From Schizochytrium sp. TIO01 (Eukaryota > Sar > Bigyra > Thraustochytrida > Thraustochytriidae), in the NCBI GenBank assembly GCA_004764695.1, contig SMSO01000014.1:4122845-4186844 (forward strand): a stretch of 64,000 nt of DNA. The letters run 5' to 3'. The position numbers and the translations under genes are program-made. This document shows, one piece after another, positions 52,194-63,615 of the stretch (position 1 is the first letter of the stretch; every line of letters starts with the position of its first letter). The notes below the pieces were generated by a model. That model saw only the letters and a list, made by a program, of their open reading frames with translations. It made no database searches and was not told the origin of the DNA.

Positions 52194-53664
52194 AAACAAC
52201 AGCGGCAGCTTGAATCCTCAGGCTGGCTGAAAGTGGGTGTTCTGAAATCGAATGGCTCAATGATGATCGTAGAAACCGCCCGAATGATGAAATTGGCTTC
52301 GCAAACTCTGCAGATTTGAGTGACCTAACCTATCCACCACCATACTTCGCTGCGCTTTCCTTTTTTAAAATACTCAAGAGTGAACTAGCCCTTGAAAGCT
52401 CCAATGTTGCTCATTCCTGCGTAGGTATGTATGTGTTTATTGAGGTACGATGGTTTTATCGCCGCGGCTTTTAGAAGCATGTAGGATAGATATCTTCTCG
52501 ACTATACACGAGCAACTAACTGTATAACGAGACACCTCAAATCGGCCCGCTGAAGACCAGCACGTCTTCGAGGATGGTAAATGGATAATTGGGTGGGTGG
52601 CTTATCGAACGCTCGAGTTGCCACTGGGTACGAGTGAATGCGAATGCGAATGTGAATGTGAATTTTAATATGCATATGAATGTAAACGTGAAGTACTTCC
52701 ACTACCTAACTAAACCCGTGTGCATGCGCGTTTCCAAATAGTGTTTTCCTTCCGTGGCCACCCTACGAAGTCCACCTGAATCTCTCTGCGCCTCTGTTTC
52801 GAGGTCCTTCCAGTCCCAGTCTCGAGCACTTGAAGTTCAACTTGTAGGCCTCCGCATTTATATTCCCAATGGTCCTTTTGGCCCGACTTTAGTTTGTCTA
52901 CAAATGTAATGAGCTCTAAACATCCTCATCCGATCATCGCAAGAACTTCGAGGCGGAACTACCAAGTTACAGCGCATCCATCATCACCTTCCTTTTTTAT
53001 CAAAAGAAGAAGCCAACAACCAAATCCACAGCAAACGAAGCAAAGCCATTGAAAGCTGCCTGGTTTCGAACAAAATCTACTCGCCTTTGGAGGTTCTGCG
53101 AGGAGTACTGGGCACGCTCTGCATTGTGTTTTCACCCAGGCAGAAGGGTTTGAAGGACAGCTTCTTCGACTTACTTTTGCAGTACCCATCAACAATTCTA
53201 ACAATTCTTGCCAAGTTTCAGGATCATTACAAAAGAGGTGCTTTGAACTAACTAACTAAATAACTAAATAAGGAACTAAATTCTGCTTTCTTTGCCGAAG
53301 TTTTGACGACAACCTCCGGACTTGGAGCTGCTCCGGGTCTCTTCTCCGCGGGACCCTTCTGCGGAACGGTATCAGGGCCGCCCTCGAGGAGCGGGGCGAG
53401 CCGGGGCACTTGTTCCGACGCCCTGCTCACTGCACCGGGCGCGATCTCGATGGCATTCCGCGCGAATTCCAAGACCCAACACGAGCGTGCCCCCGCGGAG
53501 ACCCAGCTCGCCCACCTGCAAACGCTTGGCGCGGCTTCTCGCCCGTCCTCCTGGAGCGCTAGCACCCAACGGCGCCCTCTTTCTGCGAAGGAGACCCAGG
53601 AGGCGCCGCGAGGACGCGGCCTTGGACGCTCCAAGACCAAGCAAGCCAAGCCCGCGATGAGCAG

Positions 53665-53690
53665 CTTGCACAACAACGTTGTTGTGCAAG
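53665..53690. repeat. 26-bp perfect palindrome
   Basis: CTTGCACAACAAC is followed immediately by its exact reverse complement GTTGTTGTGCAAG, with no spacer. Confidence 0.97.
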
Positions 53691-54706
53691 TTGCCCAAAA
53701 TGCCAACCATCAAGGTGACCGACCGTGAGAGCACGATCCCCAAATGGATGCCTTCGTCGTCCTGAAGCTCGACTCGTTCAGGAGCGAGTCGTGTTGCGGT
53801 GATGAATGAATCCACATCGATTGGAATCATCATCGTTCTCACCCTCAACATCTATCGCGAGGTTCTCTTTCCCCAACTTAAGCCTTACAGATCCTCGCGC
53901 TCGAGAGGGAGGATCCTGCGGAGACGGAGTCAAACTCGCTTGCGAGGCAGGGGCCGCCGACTATAAGGCAGAGATGGTGTTCGGGGACGATTGATTCGTG
54001 TGGTCAGCGAGGTTCTCCTGATGCGCTTTGACCACCACGAAGCAACAGCGGCCAGGTGCTTCTTCCCCACCCATCCTCCTGCCAAATCAATCACAAGCTA
54101 CTTCTTCAAGCAGCGACGGGGAACACTTGCAGCGCCAGCCGTATCCAGCACGCACGGGCTCTCTCTCTTTGCTGCTCCACCTCGAAGAGCCTCGAAGAGG
54201 AGGAAGGCCCCAGCGAGCCCGGACCTCGAGCACTCGGAATGTCGGCCCGCCCGGTGATCAGCGCGCTGCAGCTCGAAGGGCTTCAGGCCTCGAAAGCACG
54301 ATCACGACGGACTTGACGGCGGCCGCATTCGATCAAATCTCTAGCTAGAGACACCTTTTACGTGTAAACAGAGGCCCAGCTGGATAACTGAGACTGCACT
54401 TGAAGTCGAAGCATTCATGTCTGCGCCTTCACGAGAGAGAACTCGAGGTTCTCCTGGAGAACCCGACTTCATGCAAAGTTGAGTTCACTCGCTCGTGGAA
54501 GAATCGAGGGCCCAAATCGACGACGGTGGACGACGAAAGAGATGGAGATCGTTTAGCTTACCATAGGCCGCCCGAAGAGTAATACATCCATCTATCAGAA
54601 GGAACTTTGATCCAACTTCGACCAAAGACTTTCCAAGTTATTCGTAAGGAAGGCATGAACGAAGGAAGGAAAAGGTCGATCCCTCGACAGGATAGCTCAA
54701 GTACTT

Positions 54707-54800
54707 GATGAATTAATGAATTAATAAATTTATGAATTATGAATTATGAATTAAAAATCAAACAATCAATCAATCAATCGATCAATCAATCGACCAATCA
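54707..54800. repeat. AT-rich (GAATTAT)n followed by (AATC)n
   Basis: Loose GAATTA/TGAATTA units to about 54754, then AATC repeats to 54800 with occasional GATC variants. Confidence 0.85.
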
Positions 54801-55131
54801 AAGCGTTGAATTTATGGCGATCTTTGACTGCTGTTCTTTGGTCCACCCTCGAGCTTCGCGGAAGCTCCTGGAAACAGCCACGCGCTCACAGGCCAACACA
54901 GCACAGAGTTGCGGTGAAACTTTTGCGGCACAGCACGACTCGGCAGCCCCGCAGCCGCCTCCACACAGTCACCTCTTGAAACAGCTACAGCTGTGGTTCT
55001 GTGGAGCAAAGCGAACCGACGCCGGCCCCTCTTCCAACTCAGTCGAAGCGCGCTGCTTTAAATTCAAAGCGCACTGCTTTTAAATCGAAGCAGCTAAGTA
55101 ACCTCGATAGCGAATGCTGTCTGTTTGGTAT

Positions 55132-55149
55132 TGCTGCTGCTGCTGCTGC
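55132..55149. repeat. (TGC)6 trinucleotide repeat
   Basis: Six exact TGC units, preceded at 55047-55095 by an imperfect 21-bp duplication around GCGC(G/A)CTGCTTT. Confidence 0.85.
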
Positions 55150-55466
55150 ACGTCTGCCTCGTTCGGCGATGAGCAGCTATCCTGGAGAGTCAAACGTTGC
55201 ATTCTGTGCACCTCTTTCGTTTGCATGATCACGATACGTGCTTTCTGAGGCAGCTTCCAAACTTCATCGTCGTGATAACAGATCTAAAGATACGTGTGTG
55301 TTGGTTATAAGATTTCTTCATTTGTTGATTTTATTTACTTTGACTTTATAAATTAATTTGAAAAGAAAAGAAATAAATAATTAAACAATCCAAATAGCGT
55401 AACAAAAAACAGTGAACTTAGAAGTGTCGCTTTCATGGAAATCGTGATAAGCGAGAGGTTATCCGG

Positions 55467-55482
55467 GTACCTAGGTACCTAG
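55467..55482. repeat. GTACCTAGGTACCTAG palindromic element, copy 2
   Basis: Identical over 16 bp to 22815-22830. Confidence 0.85.
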
Positions 55483-56135
55483 ATTAGAGCGGCTCGAGTG
55501 ACAACGCGAACTTGATGGCGCGTGGTCTCGCGCTCCGTACCTACTTCCAATGCTGGCGCAACCTCGGATTCAAGTCGTTCGAAAGTTTGGTGTGCGATTC
55601 CTACAGCATTGCGGCCATTGCCATCCATCATTGACCGTCAAAAGACTGTTACAGAGTAAGTGAGTGAGGGAGTGAGTGAGTGCATAAGTACACACACTGT
55701 GCAACACAGTGCACATGTTTTGATGTTGATTTGGCTAAGAAACAGAAGAACCATAAGTTTGGAGTCAACGCCAACAATCTAATCGCAGTCATCGAAGAAG
55801 TCGAGTTGAGGTTGCACACCTGCTCCACCTCGAGCGCCTCTTTCACGAGCAGATGCATGCTGTTGCTGCTCCAATATCTAGCTGTGCGGAGGGAGTCAGA
55901 TTCCTCGCGATTCCTGGGCTCCACGACGGTGTCTGAGTAGAGACGACCAAGATGTTGGGCTCCGCTCCTCGCCTGGCAGGAGCCCGACCTGCGTGGCTTC
56001 GGGCTCGAGAAGCGCTGGAGAGACCGCCCGCCTCCAATGCATGATGGCATCATGCAAGCAGGCAAGCCACGATGGCCAACCAGGACTCAATTCTATTCGC
56101 TCGACGATCATGAAAATGATCCACTTCTTCAAGTT

Positions 56136-56160
56136 CTTGTTGTTGTTGTTGTTGTTGTTG
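56136..56160. repeat. (TTG)8 trinucleotide repeat
   Basis: Eight exact TTG units. Confidence 0.95.
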
Positions 56161-56492
56161 CTGTGAAAGATGCCTTCGGCCAATATCGAGATCCGAGTCG
56201 AAAGGACCACGACAGTTTTCAGATGGATTCAGCCAAGCATACGTATTGCATGCCGCCGTAGCACGTTTTCGAAGATTGATTTTGTCAGCTCTTCGAGAAA
56301 CTAGCTACCTAAGCAGCAGAAGCACTGGCTGACTCAAGTTGCGCTTGCGGTTCTCGAGGTCCTCAGCGGCGTCGGCGATGGGGTCGGCGAGGAAGCCCGA
56401 CCACTCATTTACATGCCAATGAAGTCATGATGGATGCACTATCAAAGCGAATCAAACGGAGTCGAGTTGAAGTCGAGAAAGTCAGGCTGCTA

Positions 56493-56540
56493 CTGCCAGC
56501 TTGTCTGCCAGCTTATCTGCTAGCTTGTCTGCTAGCTTGT
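56493..56540. repeat. four 12-bp tandem repeats
   Basis: CTGCCAGCTTGT, CTGCCAGCTTAT, then two CTGCTAGCTTGT units. On the minus strand they read DKLA four times. Confidence 0.93.
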
Positions 56541-59500
56541 CGAATGGAAGCAGTGTGGTACACGGACAAACTGAACAGCTTTGGGCGGCTGCTTTGGACA
56601 GCTTCGCGGAAAATACTGGTGGCTTTACTGTGGTGTCGCTGACCTCCTTCGGCAGCCAGCTCAACAAACAGAGTTATACTGCTGACCGATCAGATCATCT
56701 CCGCCGTGCTGAACAGCTTCTTTACCGCCGTCCTCACCATCCTCATCACCAAGAGACGATTCATCTGAAGTCGCCCGCCCTCCTGCTTGTGCATCTTGTC
56801 AGGCAGGAGACGACTAACATGCTCTGAGAAGACCACGATCATGGCAACTTCGACGGACCTGAATGAAGAAAGAGCTGTGGAAGTTTTTGGAGCCCAGGCA
56901 TTCCTTTATCTGCCCACCCCGCAAAGGCAAGTGCTGTCTTTGGCAAGAGTCCCAACAATTTGCGAACCAACCAACCAACTTACTTCTTTCAACTTACTTC
57001 AACAAACACTCGGAAGACGGATTGCTTCAGGTAGCGGCTCAAATAGCCTTCAATCCGCATGGCTGTTTTGTCAACACACCCCAACAGGTAAGTCACCTCC
57101 ACTTGGTTTCTTCTGCTTCTTCGCAAGCTGGCCAGCTTCGAAAAGTAGACTGCAGCCGAACCCGCCTTGATCTTTCAAAGTCCTCCTTCAAGTTCGACGC
57201 CACGCCCTCTGGAATCCTTCGGTCCATCAAACCAACCACACGATCTCCTTCACGCCCAGCTTTCAAGTTCAAGTCGCCTCCAAAGCACGACTTAAGTCTC
57301 TGCAGGTCAGAGCTATCCTGCTTTCAACAATCGCAATTCTACGCGGATTTTATCACGACGATCACGACAGTTCTAATGAATTCCTGCTCTCCTCGGCTCA
57401 CTGCGTGTCCTACCGCCGCCGGCTACGAGGAGTCCTAGCAGTAGCGTTTCTTCTCATGGATGCTGGCCGTCCAAGTGGAATCGTGGAGAGACGTTGACAA
57501 TCTCGGGCTCCGGGTGTGTGCCCAGCAGGTCGGTTTTGGCTCCAAAGCTGCGCGGTTGATCCGGGCCAACCTTAGCTCTTCGACGAAACAGCAACTCTTG
57601 GACCTCTTGGCTGGTTGGGGAGAAGCTTGAGCTTACAGCTCCGAGGTCGTGATTCCCTCGGTTTGCTTGCTCAAGCGAAGCTGCGAAGATCGCTTTTGTC
57701 TTTCTTTGGGTCTGGACCAGTCTCGATCTTCGTACTAACCTATAGATGCACGAAGGCTGAAATCTTCTATACCCCACAGAGGGTTTCTTTTCAATAAAAG
57801 AAACTAGCAACCGAAGGTGCTGGCACTACGCTTTCCCAGCGTCTGACATCGAGTTGAGATTGCAGCGCCGCTGTTATCGGTGCCAAATTTAGTCGATCTA
57901 TCATGCAATTTAAGTTAAGCTATGGTACAAAAAAACCTATCATACAGCCTTCATCCAATCGTGATGGTTCGCGAATCGACCTCTTTGATTCTCCGTTCTC
58001 AGAAAAACTTCGATTTTCCACCCCACCAAATAAGTTCAAGGTGGGTATATTTATTTATCTATTGATTCTTTCTTTTTACATAATAAATAAACCAATATAA
58101 ACCATGGTCATTATGAGTTCAAGTTCTCTCTTCAATTTCTTTCCAACTTAAACTTAAAACTTTGGTACGTTTATATTATCTTTACTTAAAAATAAAATTC
58201 CAAAATGAAGTTTTAAAAGATTATATCCAAATATTTATTCATATTCGGCGATGGAGAAGAGGAGGCAGAGAGAGAATCAAAATGTAGAAACCCACCCCCA
58301 AAGAGCGGTCAGCAGGACCTATGATCTCGAAAACTGTCGCTCGAGGGCCCCTCAGACCAGGCTGCGACGTACGTGTGTACAACGCATTTCGGGGACGAGC
58401 ACGCGGCCGTTTGGCTTTCTCCTCCTTCGTTCGCGTTGATACAAACAGCGAGCAGCAAGTGCTCCCGGCTTGAGCCAAGTCCCGCGCCAAGGCTGGAGAT
58501 CCTGGCGATCGGGCTGGACCAAAGACATCGCTGCTGCTTCGCGCTGTCCAGTGCTGGCCAGCTCATTCTTGAGTGCTGCGCTGCTCCGCCACCACAAGCT
58601 AGAGCTTCAGCCCCCCTCACCACAGCCCTCCCTCAGTAAAAATTAGAGGAAGAAAGAAAAGAAGGAACTCCAGCGAGGATCTTCTTTGGGTTGGCCGGTT
58701 CGGAGAGGCCATTCGAAGACTTCTTGTGGCTGTGCTGGCGGCAACGTCGGTTTAGAATGGTCCTATGGCCATGGCCATGATGGGCAGGAATAGGCTCTCG
58801 GAAGCGACAGCTGACTCATTCTCGTGGTTGCATTATTTTGCCTCAGTGATTTGCTTATGGTTGAGCTCGTTTACTCTAGAGTTGCTCCAGAGATCTAATT
58901 CTGGGTACGCTGTATTTTCTGATCTTGGTCTTTATTATTTTAAAGACTTTTTTTCTTTTTTTTAATATAATAATAATAATAACTTAATTGGAAAGTTTTA
59001 AGATCTGTCTAGTTTTCTACTAATTCACCTACATAGTTGGTAAGGATGTAGAGTGGGCTGATGCTCGAAAGCTGCGGGGGTGCGCCTCAAAAAGAATCAC
59101 AACGCGCTAAGGGTGAGCGTTAGGTCTATGTGGGAACTTTCGAGAAGCAAGTGTAGCTTTTCTGTTTCCCGCAGTGCCTCATTACCCTCCACGCATCCCG
59201 AACGCGCAGAAGCTAGACATCCCCGCACCACGAACCCACACTCCCCTGCCCCTATCTCCGCCTTGGGACCTGAGCGCTGTCCACCTCTCCGGTAGCCACC
59301 TTTCACATCCAGCCTCGCCTTAGGCCCCGTGCCTCCATGCCTTAAGACCCGAGTTCTCGTGCTTTCGACTCTTTTGACGCAAGATTATTCCCATCTTCGG
59401 ATGACTTTTCTCCAATCATCTGTCCTCCCTCGCCTAAACCTCGCTTCCGGCTAGCTCTCGCCACTTTGCATTATTGGCTTTAAAATATTACACGTTTTGC

Positions 59501-61433
59501 AATCTGTCTTTAGAAAGCAAACAGCTCAGGTTTGCTACGTTATGATAAATACAAAGCTAACACCAAAACCTCCCATGCAATGCCATTGGTCCCCAGTTTA
59601 CCATCTCGATTCACTTCAATTCGATTTGAGTTTCATTCAAGTTCAACAGCTGCGTATTTCTGGCTCTTCGTCAGTACATGTGCAGGCGTGCGAGCGGTCA
59701 AGCGTAGGACGCACAGTGAACTTTGTATGGCCAACGCCGTGTACGCTCTGAGACACACACACATACACAAACGCAAGACTAGAGACGCTCATAAGAAGAT
59801 TACCATTGTCGATCAAATTTCATTTTCAGACAGTCTCGAGGAGGAAGAGAGAATTTAGACAGGTGAAGCCGGGTTTCAATGGCTTCTAGTCAGCTAGATA
59901 CGATCTTTTAGTGGTGGGTAATTTGGCGCCAATGTCCGTTGGTCAGCAAGTTCTTCAACAGCCGCATCATTTCTGCTCGCAGCGGTCAAGGTCATTTCGA
60001 GTTTCTCTTCAAGCCTTCTCTGTAAGGTTTCCGAACAGAAGTCGTCTATGCGGCACCTCGTTGTTATGTTACCTTCTAAAGAAATCAATCTTCAAGAGTC
60101 ATTTCCATTTCTACAGAAGAAAAGAAGCGAATAATTAACCACAATAAATATCACGTACTACATCCTTATTTTAAGTACACGTTTAGTTTTTTTAGCTTTT
60201 TTAGTTTCTTTAGTTTTTTGTTTGTTTTGTTTTCTGGCGTTCACTGTGTAGGCGACCCCTAGAGTTGGCAGTAGGTACCGCTAGCCGGCATGATGGTTTT
60301 GCAGTCTTTCTTCACAGTTTTCCAAAGGAAGGTCATCGAAGGTTTTGCCTGAAAATGGCCTTCGCGATGAAAGCGATAGACGGCGATACGCGGCGATAGG
60401 TCATCCTCGCGAACTCGCATCGAGCGCCCGGGCTCTCGAGCCGAGGCAGCTAGCCCCGCGGTGCGCCGGTGCGAGCCGAGCGGGCACGAGCGAGTTCCTG
60501 ACCTCGTGCGAGCTCGAGCGGCGGTGTCGGAGCTCGCCTGGCTGGCCCTCAAGCGTTGCGCATGAGGAAGCGAGTCTGCCTCTTCATCGAAGCTGCGGCT
60601 TCTGGCGGTCGTGCTGGCGGCTTCTGGCGCAGTGCTGCAGCTTACCCACTCGCGACCAAGGGAGCCGCGAGGCAGGCAGCCAGGCAGCGAGCGCCACACA
60701 GCACGCCAATCTGCGCCTCGATCCGCCTCAGTTCTTGACCTCGAGACACTGTCATCGCGAGTTCCTGAGTTCTCAAAGGTTGACAACTTCTTTTAAGATC
60801 TTCTTCTCTTTTATTATTATTTATTTGTTTATATTAATTATAAGATAAATTAGAATACTTGTAATGGAGCGCTTCGATGTATCATTTATAATTTTTGTAA
60901 CAGAAGGTGTATAATTGATTGAAGACCTATCCATCTGTTTGATTAATTGGGGATGTCGAAGGAGAAGAGGTGCCAATCGATATCGAAGACGGGAACTCCA
61001 GCACGACTTTTGAAGGATTCGGGTTCGTTTGTTTGGTTATGTTGTTGGGAGTCAGCTCTTCTATCTGTGCGCGAGTCGGATTGTAGGTTGGTTCTTTGGT
61101 TGGCCAATGGTCAGTTTGTTGGTGCAAGCTGTTCCAAGGAGCTTCCCCCCACTCAGTTGGTTACATTTCCTTTAGCTCTCCAGAATCCCTAAAGATCAGC
61201 ATAATCGCATAAATCATGCCACCCAACTATTCCTACTTTATGTGTATATAGAGTGTGTGCGCGCTCTCTCTATATATACATGTGTCCTTCTAAAATTTAT
61301 GAAAACAATTATCTTTATAATTAAATAAAAAACAATCTAAAGGTTACATGTTTGTCGGTGTGGCGCTTCGCCGAACGCCGCGTTAGGTTAAGTCAGAAGA
61401 GGAGTGAATATATAGGACACCCAATCGCAATAG

Positions 61434-61502
61434 ATGACGACGACGACGACGGTGATGATGATGATGATGATGATATAGATAGATAAATAGATAAATAGAT
61501 AA
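61434..61502. repeat. compound (GAC)n(GAT)n(GATA)n repeat
   Basis: GAC units, then GAT units, then GATA/AATA units in one tract. Confidence 0.92.
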
Positions 61503-61931
61503 CGAGATTATCGAACCACGGCAGAAGGCTAGAGCAAGGGCCTTGTGCTTCTCCGTTGCTCCAAGGTGGCCCTCGCGTGAGGACCTCGGCGTCCTCAAGT
61601 GCCAATGGCCGTCACCGCCGATAAGTGGGTGGCGATGGATAACACGAAGACGCCTTCGTGGACCTGGTTCTAGCTTCTTTGAGAGCTTGATCTCGAGTTC
61701 TCGCTTCGAGAGCTTTACGATGCACGATCTTGAAGGTTAAAGAAGCGATCGCAATGGCACCATCATCCGTGGTTTAAGCCGGGAAGTACAAACATACATT
61801 AATACATACATACACATACGCACTATCTATCTACATACAAAGCCAAAGTTCCCTCCCATCGCCAGCAACGTCTAAGTCCAGAACTAGTTCGGGCTCGAGT
61901 AGATTACAGAGAAGCGGCTTCGAAGTCCGCT

Positions 61932-61998
61932 TTGATTGACTGCTGATTGACTGATCGCCTGATTGATTAATTGACTTACTGATTGATTGATTGATTGA
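61932..61998. repeat. interrupted (GATT)n repeat
   Basis: GATT/GACT tetramers with interruptions, ending in four uninterrupted GATT units. Confidence 0.85.
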
Positions 61999-62767
61999 AA
62001 GAGCCCACGTTTGCTTCCTTACGTTACTTACGCAGAAGCAGTTGCTTTCTAAGAGCAAGCAACAAGCAAACAAAAGGGACCTGGAAAGCATCGTCTCGGA
62101 AACCACGGAAACCCAACGCCGTCAAAGCTGAGCCAGAGTTCATCCAAATGCACACGTACCCAGAGGCAGCCGCGCACAAGTTTAGAGCCATCACCAGAAC
62201 CACCGCCTTGGAAAGCGAAGCAACGCGAATCGAAAACGAAGCAAAGGCGGCCAAAGGAAAGGAACTAAGAACAAGAAGAACCCCAAAAGAAGGAACGAGA
62301 ACAAGAACAGAGCCAACCAACTTCCTTCTCTCGCACCCTCTCCTTTGCAAGAAAGGAAGCTTGAGGCTCGCCGCAAGATCGACGCGCACACAGCGTTCCC
62401 ACAGCGGGACATTGGTGGAGGGTCCCGCTGTGGGGCAGGGCGTCTGTTGCTTGCTTGCCTCTGTGTCTCTCCGCTTTATGACAACACCGAACTAACGAGA
62501 GCTTTCCACATATACAATTTCCTTCTGATTGTTTTTGGTTGGAATAGCAAAAGTATTTGAGGTTTCATGAGGTTGGGAATGAAGAGGCAATGGATGGTTA
62601 ACTTGAGTGGAGCAAAAAGAAACAAGTAAATGTCGAACTTATACAGAGAGATGCAAACTAAGATGAAAAATGCTTTTTTATGTTAAAATAAAAATACCTT
62701 AGACGACTCTTAGTTATATGGGTAGAGGCAGTCTGACGTGTTCTTTAGGCATTGACTCACTCATTGA

Positions 62768-62830
62768 ATGATGAATGAATGAATGAATGAATGAATGAAT
62801 GAATGAATGAATGAATGAATGAATGAATGA
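62768..62830. repeat. (ATGA)n microsatellite, about 63 bp
   Basis: About 15 ATGA units, followed after CTCGTTCA by short CATT units of opposite polarity. Confidence 0.95.
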
Positions 62831-62852
62831 CTCGTTCACTCATTCATTCCTT

Positions 62853-62887
62853 CTCTGCGCAGCTTCGAAGCGCTTCGAAGCGCAGAG
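62853..62887. repeat. nested palindrome of TTCGAAGCGC units
   Basis: CTCTGCGC at 62853-62860 pairs with GCGCAGAG at 62880-62887. Inside is the 20-bp perfect palindrome GCTTCGAAGCGCTTCGAAGC (62862-62881). Confidence 0.92.
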
Positions 62888-63099
62888 GTCGATGGACGGG
62901 TGGACGGACGGCTGAAGGCCTTGCCCTCGGCCAACTATTGCTGGCACGTTCTCAGGCAGGCTTCAGGCCTGCGGAGGCCGGCTAGCGAGCCGCCGGGACA
63001 TAGGTTTGTTTCATGGCAACGCAACGAGTGAACGAACAGCGGAAAATGAAAGAAACAGAGCCATCGCATTCCTTCCTTTTCCTCCTCTGTTTGAAATAC

Positions 63100-63100
<1 letters not shown>

Positions 63101-63133
<33 letters not shown>
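63101..63133. repeat. (ATT)11 trinucleotide repeat
   Basis: Eleven exact units. Confidence 0.95.
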
Positions 63134-63134
<1 letters not shown>

Positions 63135-63240
63135 ATCTGTTTGTTTATTGTATGAAAGTGAAAGTAAAAGTAAAACAACCTTTATAATAAGCAGACAAAG
63201 TGAAGTGAAGGGATGATCATATCACGCACATTAAAAAACT

Positions 63241-63241
<1 letters not shown>

Positions 63242-63318
<77 letters not shown>
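63242..63318. repeat. (GAAA)19 microsatellite
   Basis: About 77 bp of exact GAAA, the longest repeat in the window, roughly 300 bp upstream of the gene at 63616. Confidence 0.97.
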
Positions 63319-63615
63319 GAGAAAGAAGGATGGAAGAAGAAAAAGGGAAAAGGAAGCGACGGTTCGCGAGGCAGGAGCAGAGGGGACGCAAAGGATGTGT
63401 CTGAGGAGGCCGGGAGAAGGCGGCACGCGAGGACCCTGAAAGGGCGGCGGCGGAGAAGAGCAAACCCCAAACTCGAAGACCCGTGCAAATCAAAGAGCGC
63501 GAAAAGCACAAAGCACAAAGCACGAAGCTCGAAGCGAAATAGCAAAGCAAATCTGAAAAAAGCGAAGACAAGAAAAGAAGTAGAATCTCAAAAGCACACA
63601 GCAACAGCAGCAAAG
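63319..63615 (+). promoter_or_regulatory. purine-rich upstream region/5' leader of the gene at 63616
   Basis: The last 120 bases are strongly A/G-biased with repeated AAAGCAC and GCAAAGC units and no upstream ATG close to the start. This looks like a 5' untranslated leader. No core promoter motif was recognised. Confidence 0.45.

Larger units (their letters stand above)
49329..63615. other. 14-kb gene-free, repeat-rich region
   Basis: No gene is supported. The left part (to about 51 kb) is AT-balanced. From about 51.1 to 62.9 kb the DNA alternates between GC-rich patches (51.2-52.1, 53.3-53.7, 58.3-58.6, 60.4-60.8 kb) and AT-rich or microsatellite tracts. Long frames in the GC-rich patches (up to about 197 codons) overlap on several strands and phases and have arginine/serine-rich compositions expected by chance. 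CTCGAG and TTCGAA-type hexamers are frequent. Confidence 0.7.

Noticed and set aside
56863-57438. 191-codon frame on the plus strand
   Set aside because: No recognisable motif; composition looks like translated non-coding DNA; overlapped by another frame.
60259-60786. 175-codon minus-strand frame
   Set aside because: Arg/Ser/Thr/Ala-rich and mirrored by a 167-codon frame on the opposite strand, typical of GC-rich non-coding DNA.
63242-63318. Phe/Leu/Ser-rich membrane proteins on the minus strand over the GAAA tract
   Set aside because: Three overlapping frames arise only because GAAA/TTTC repeats lack stops in every phase.
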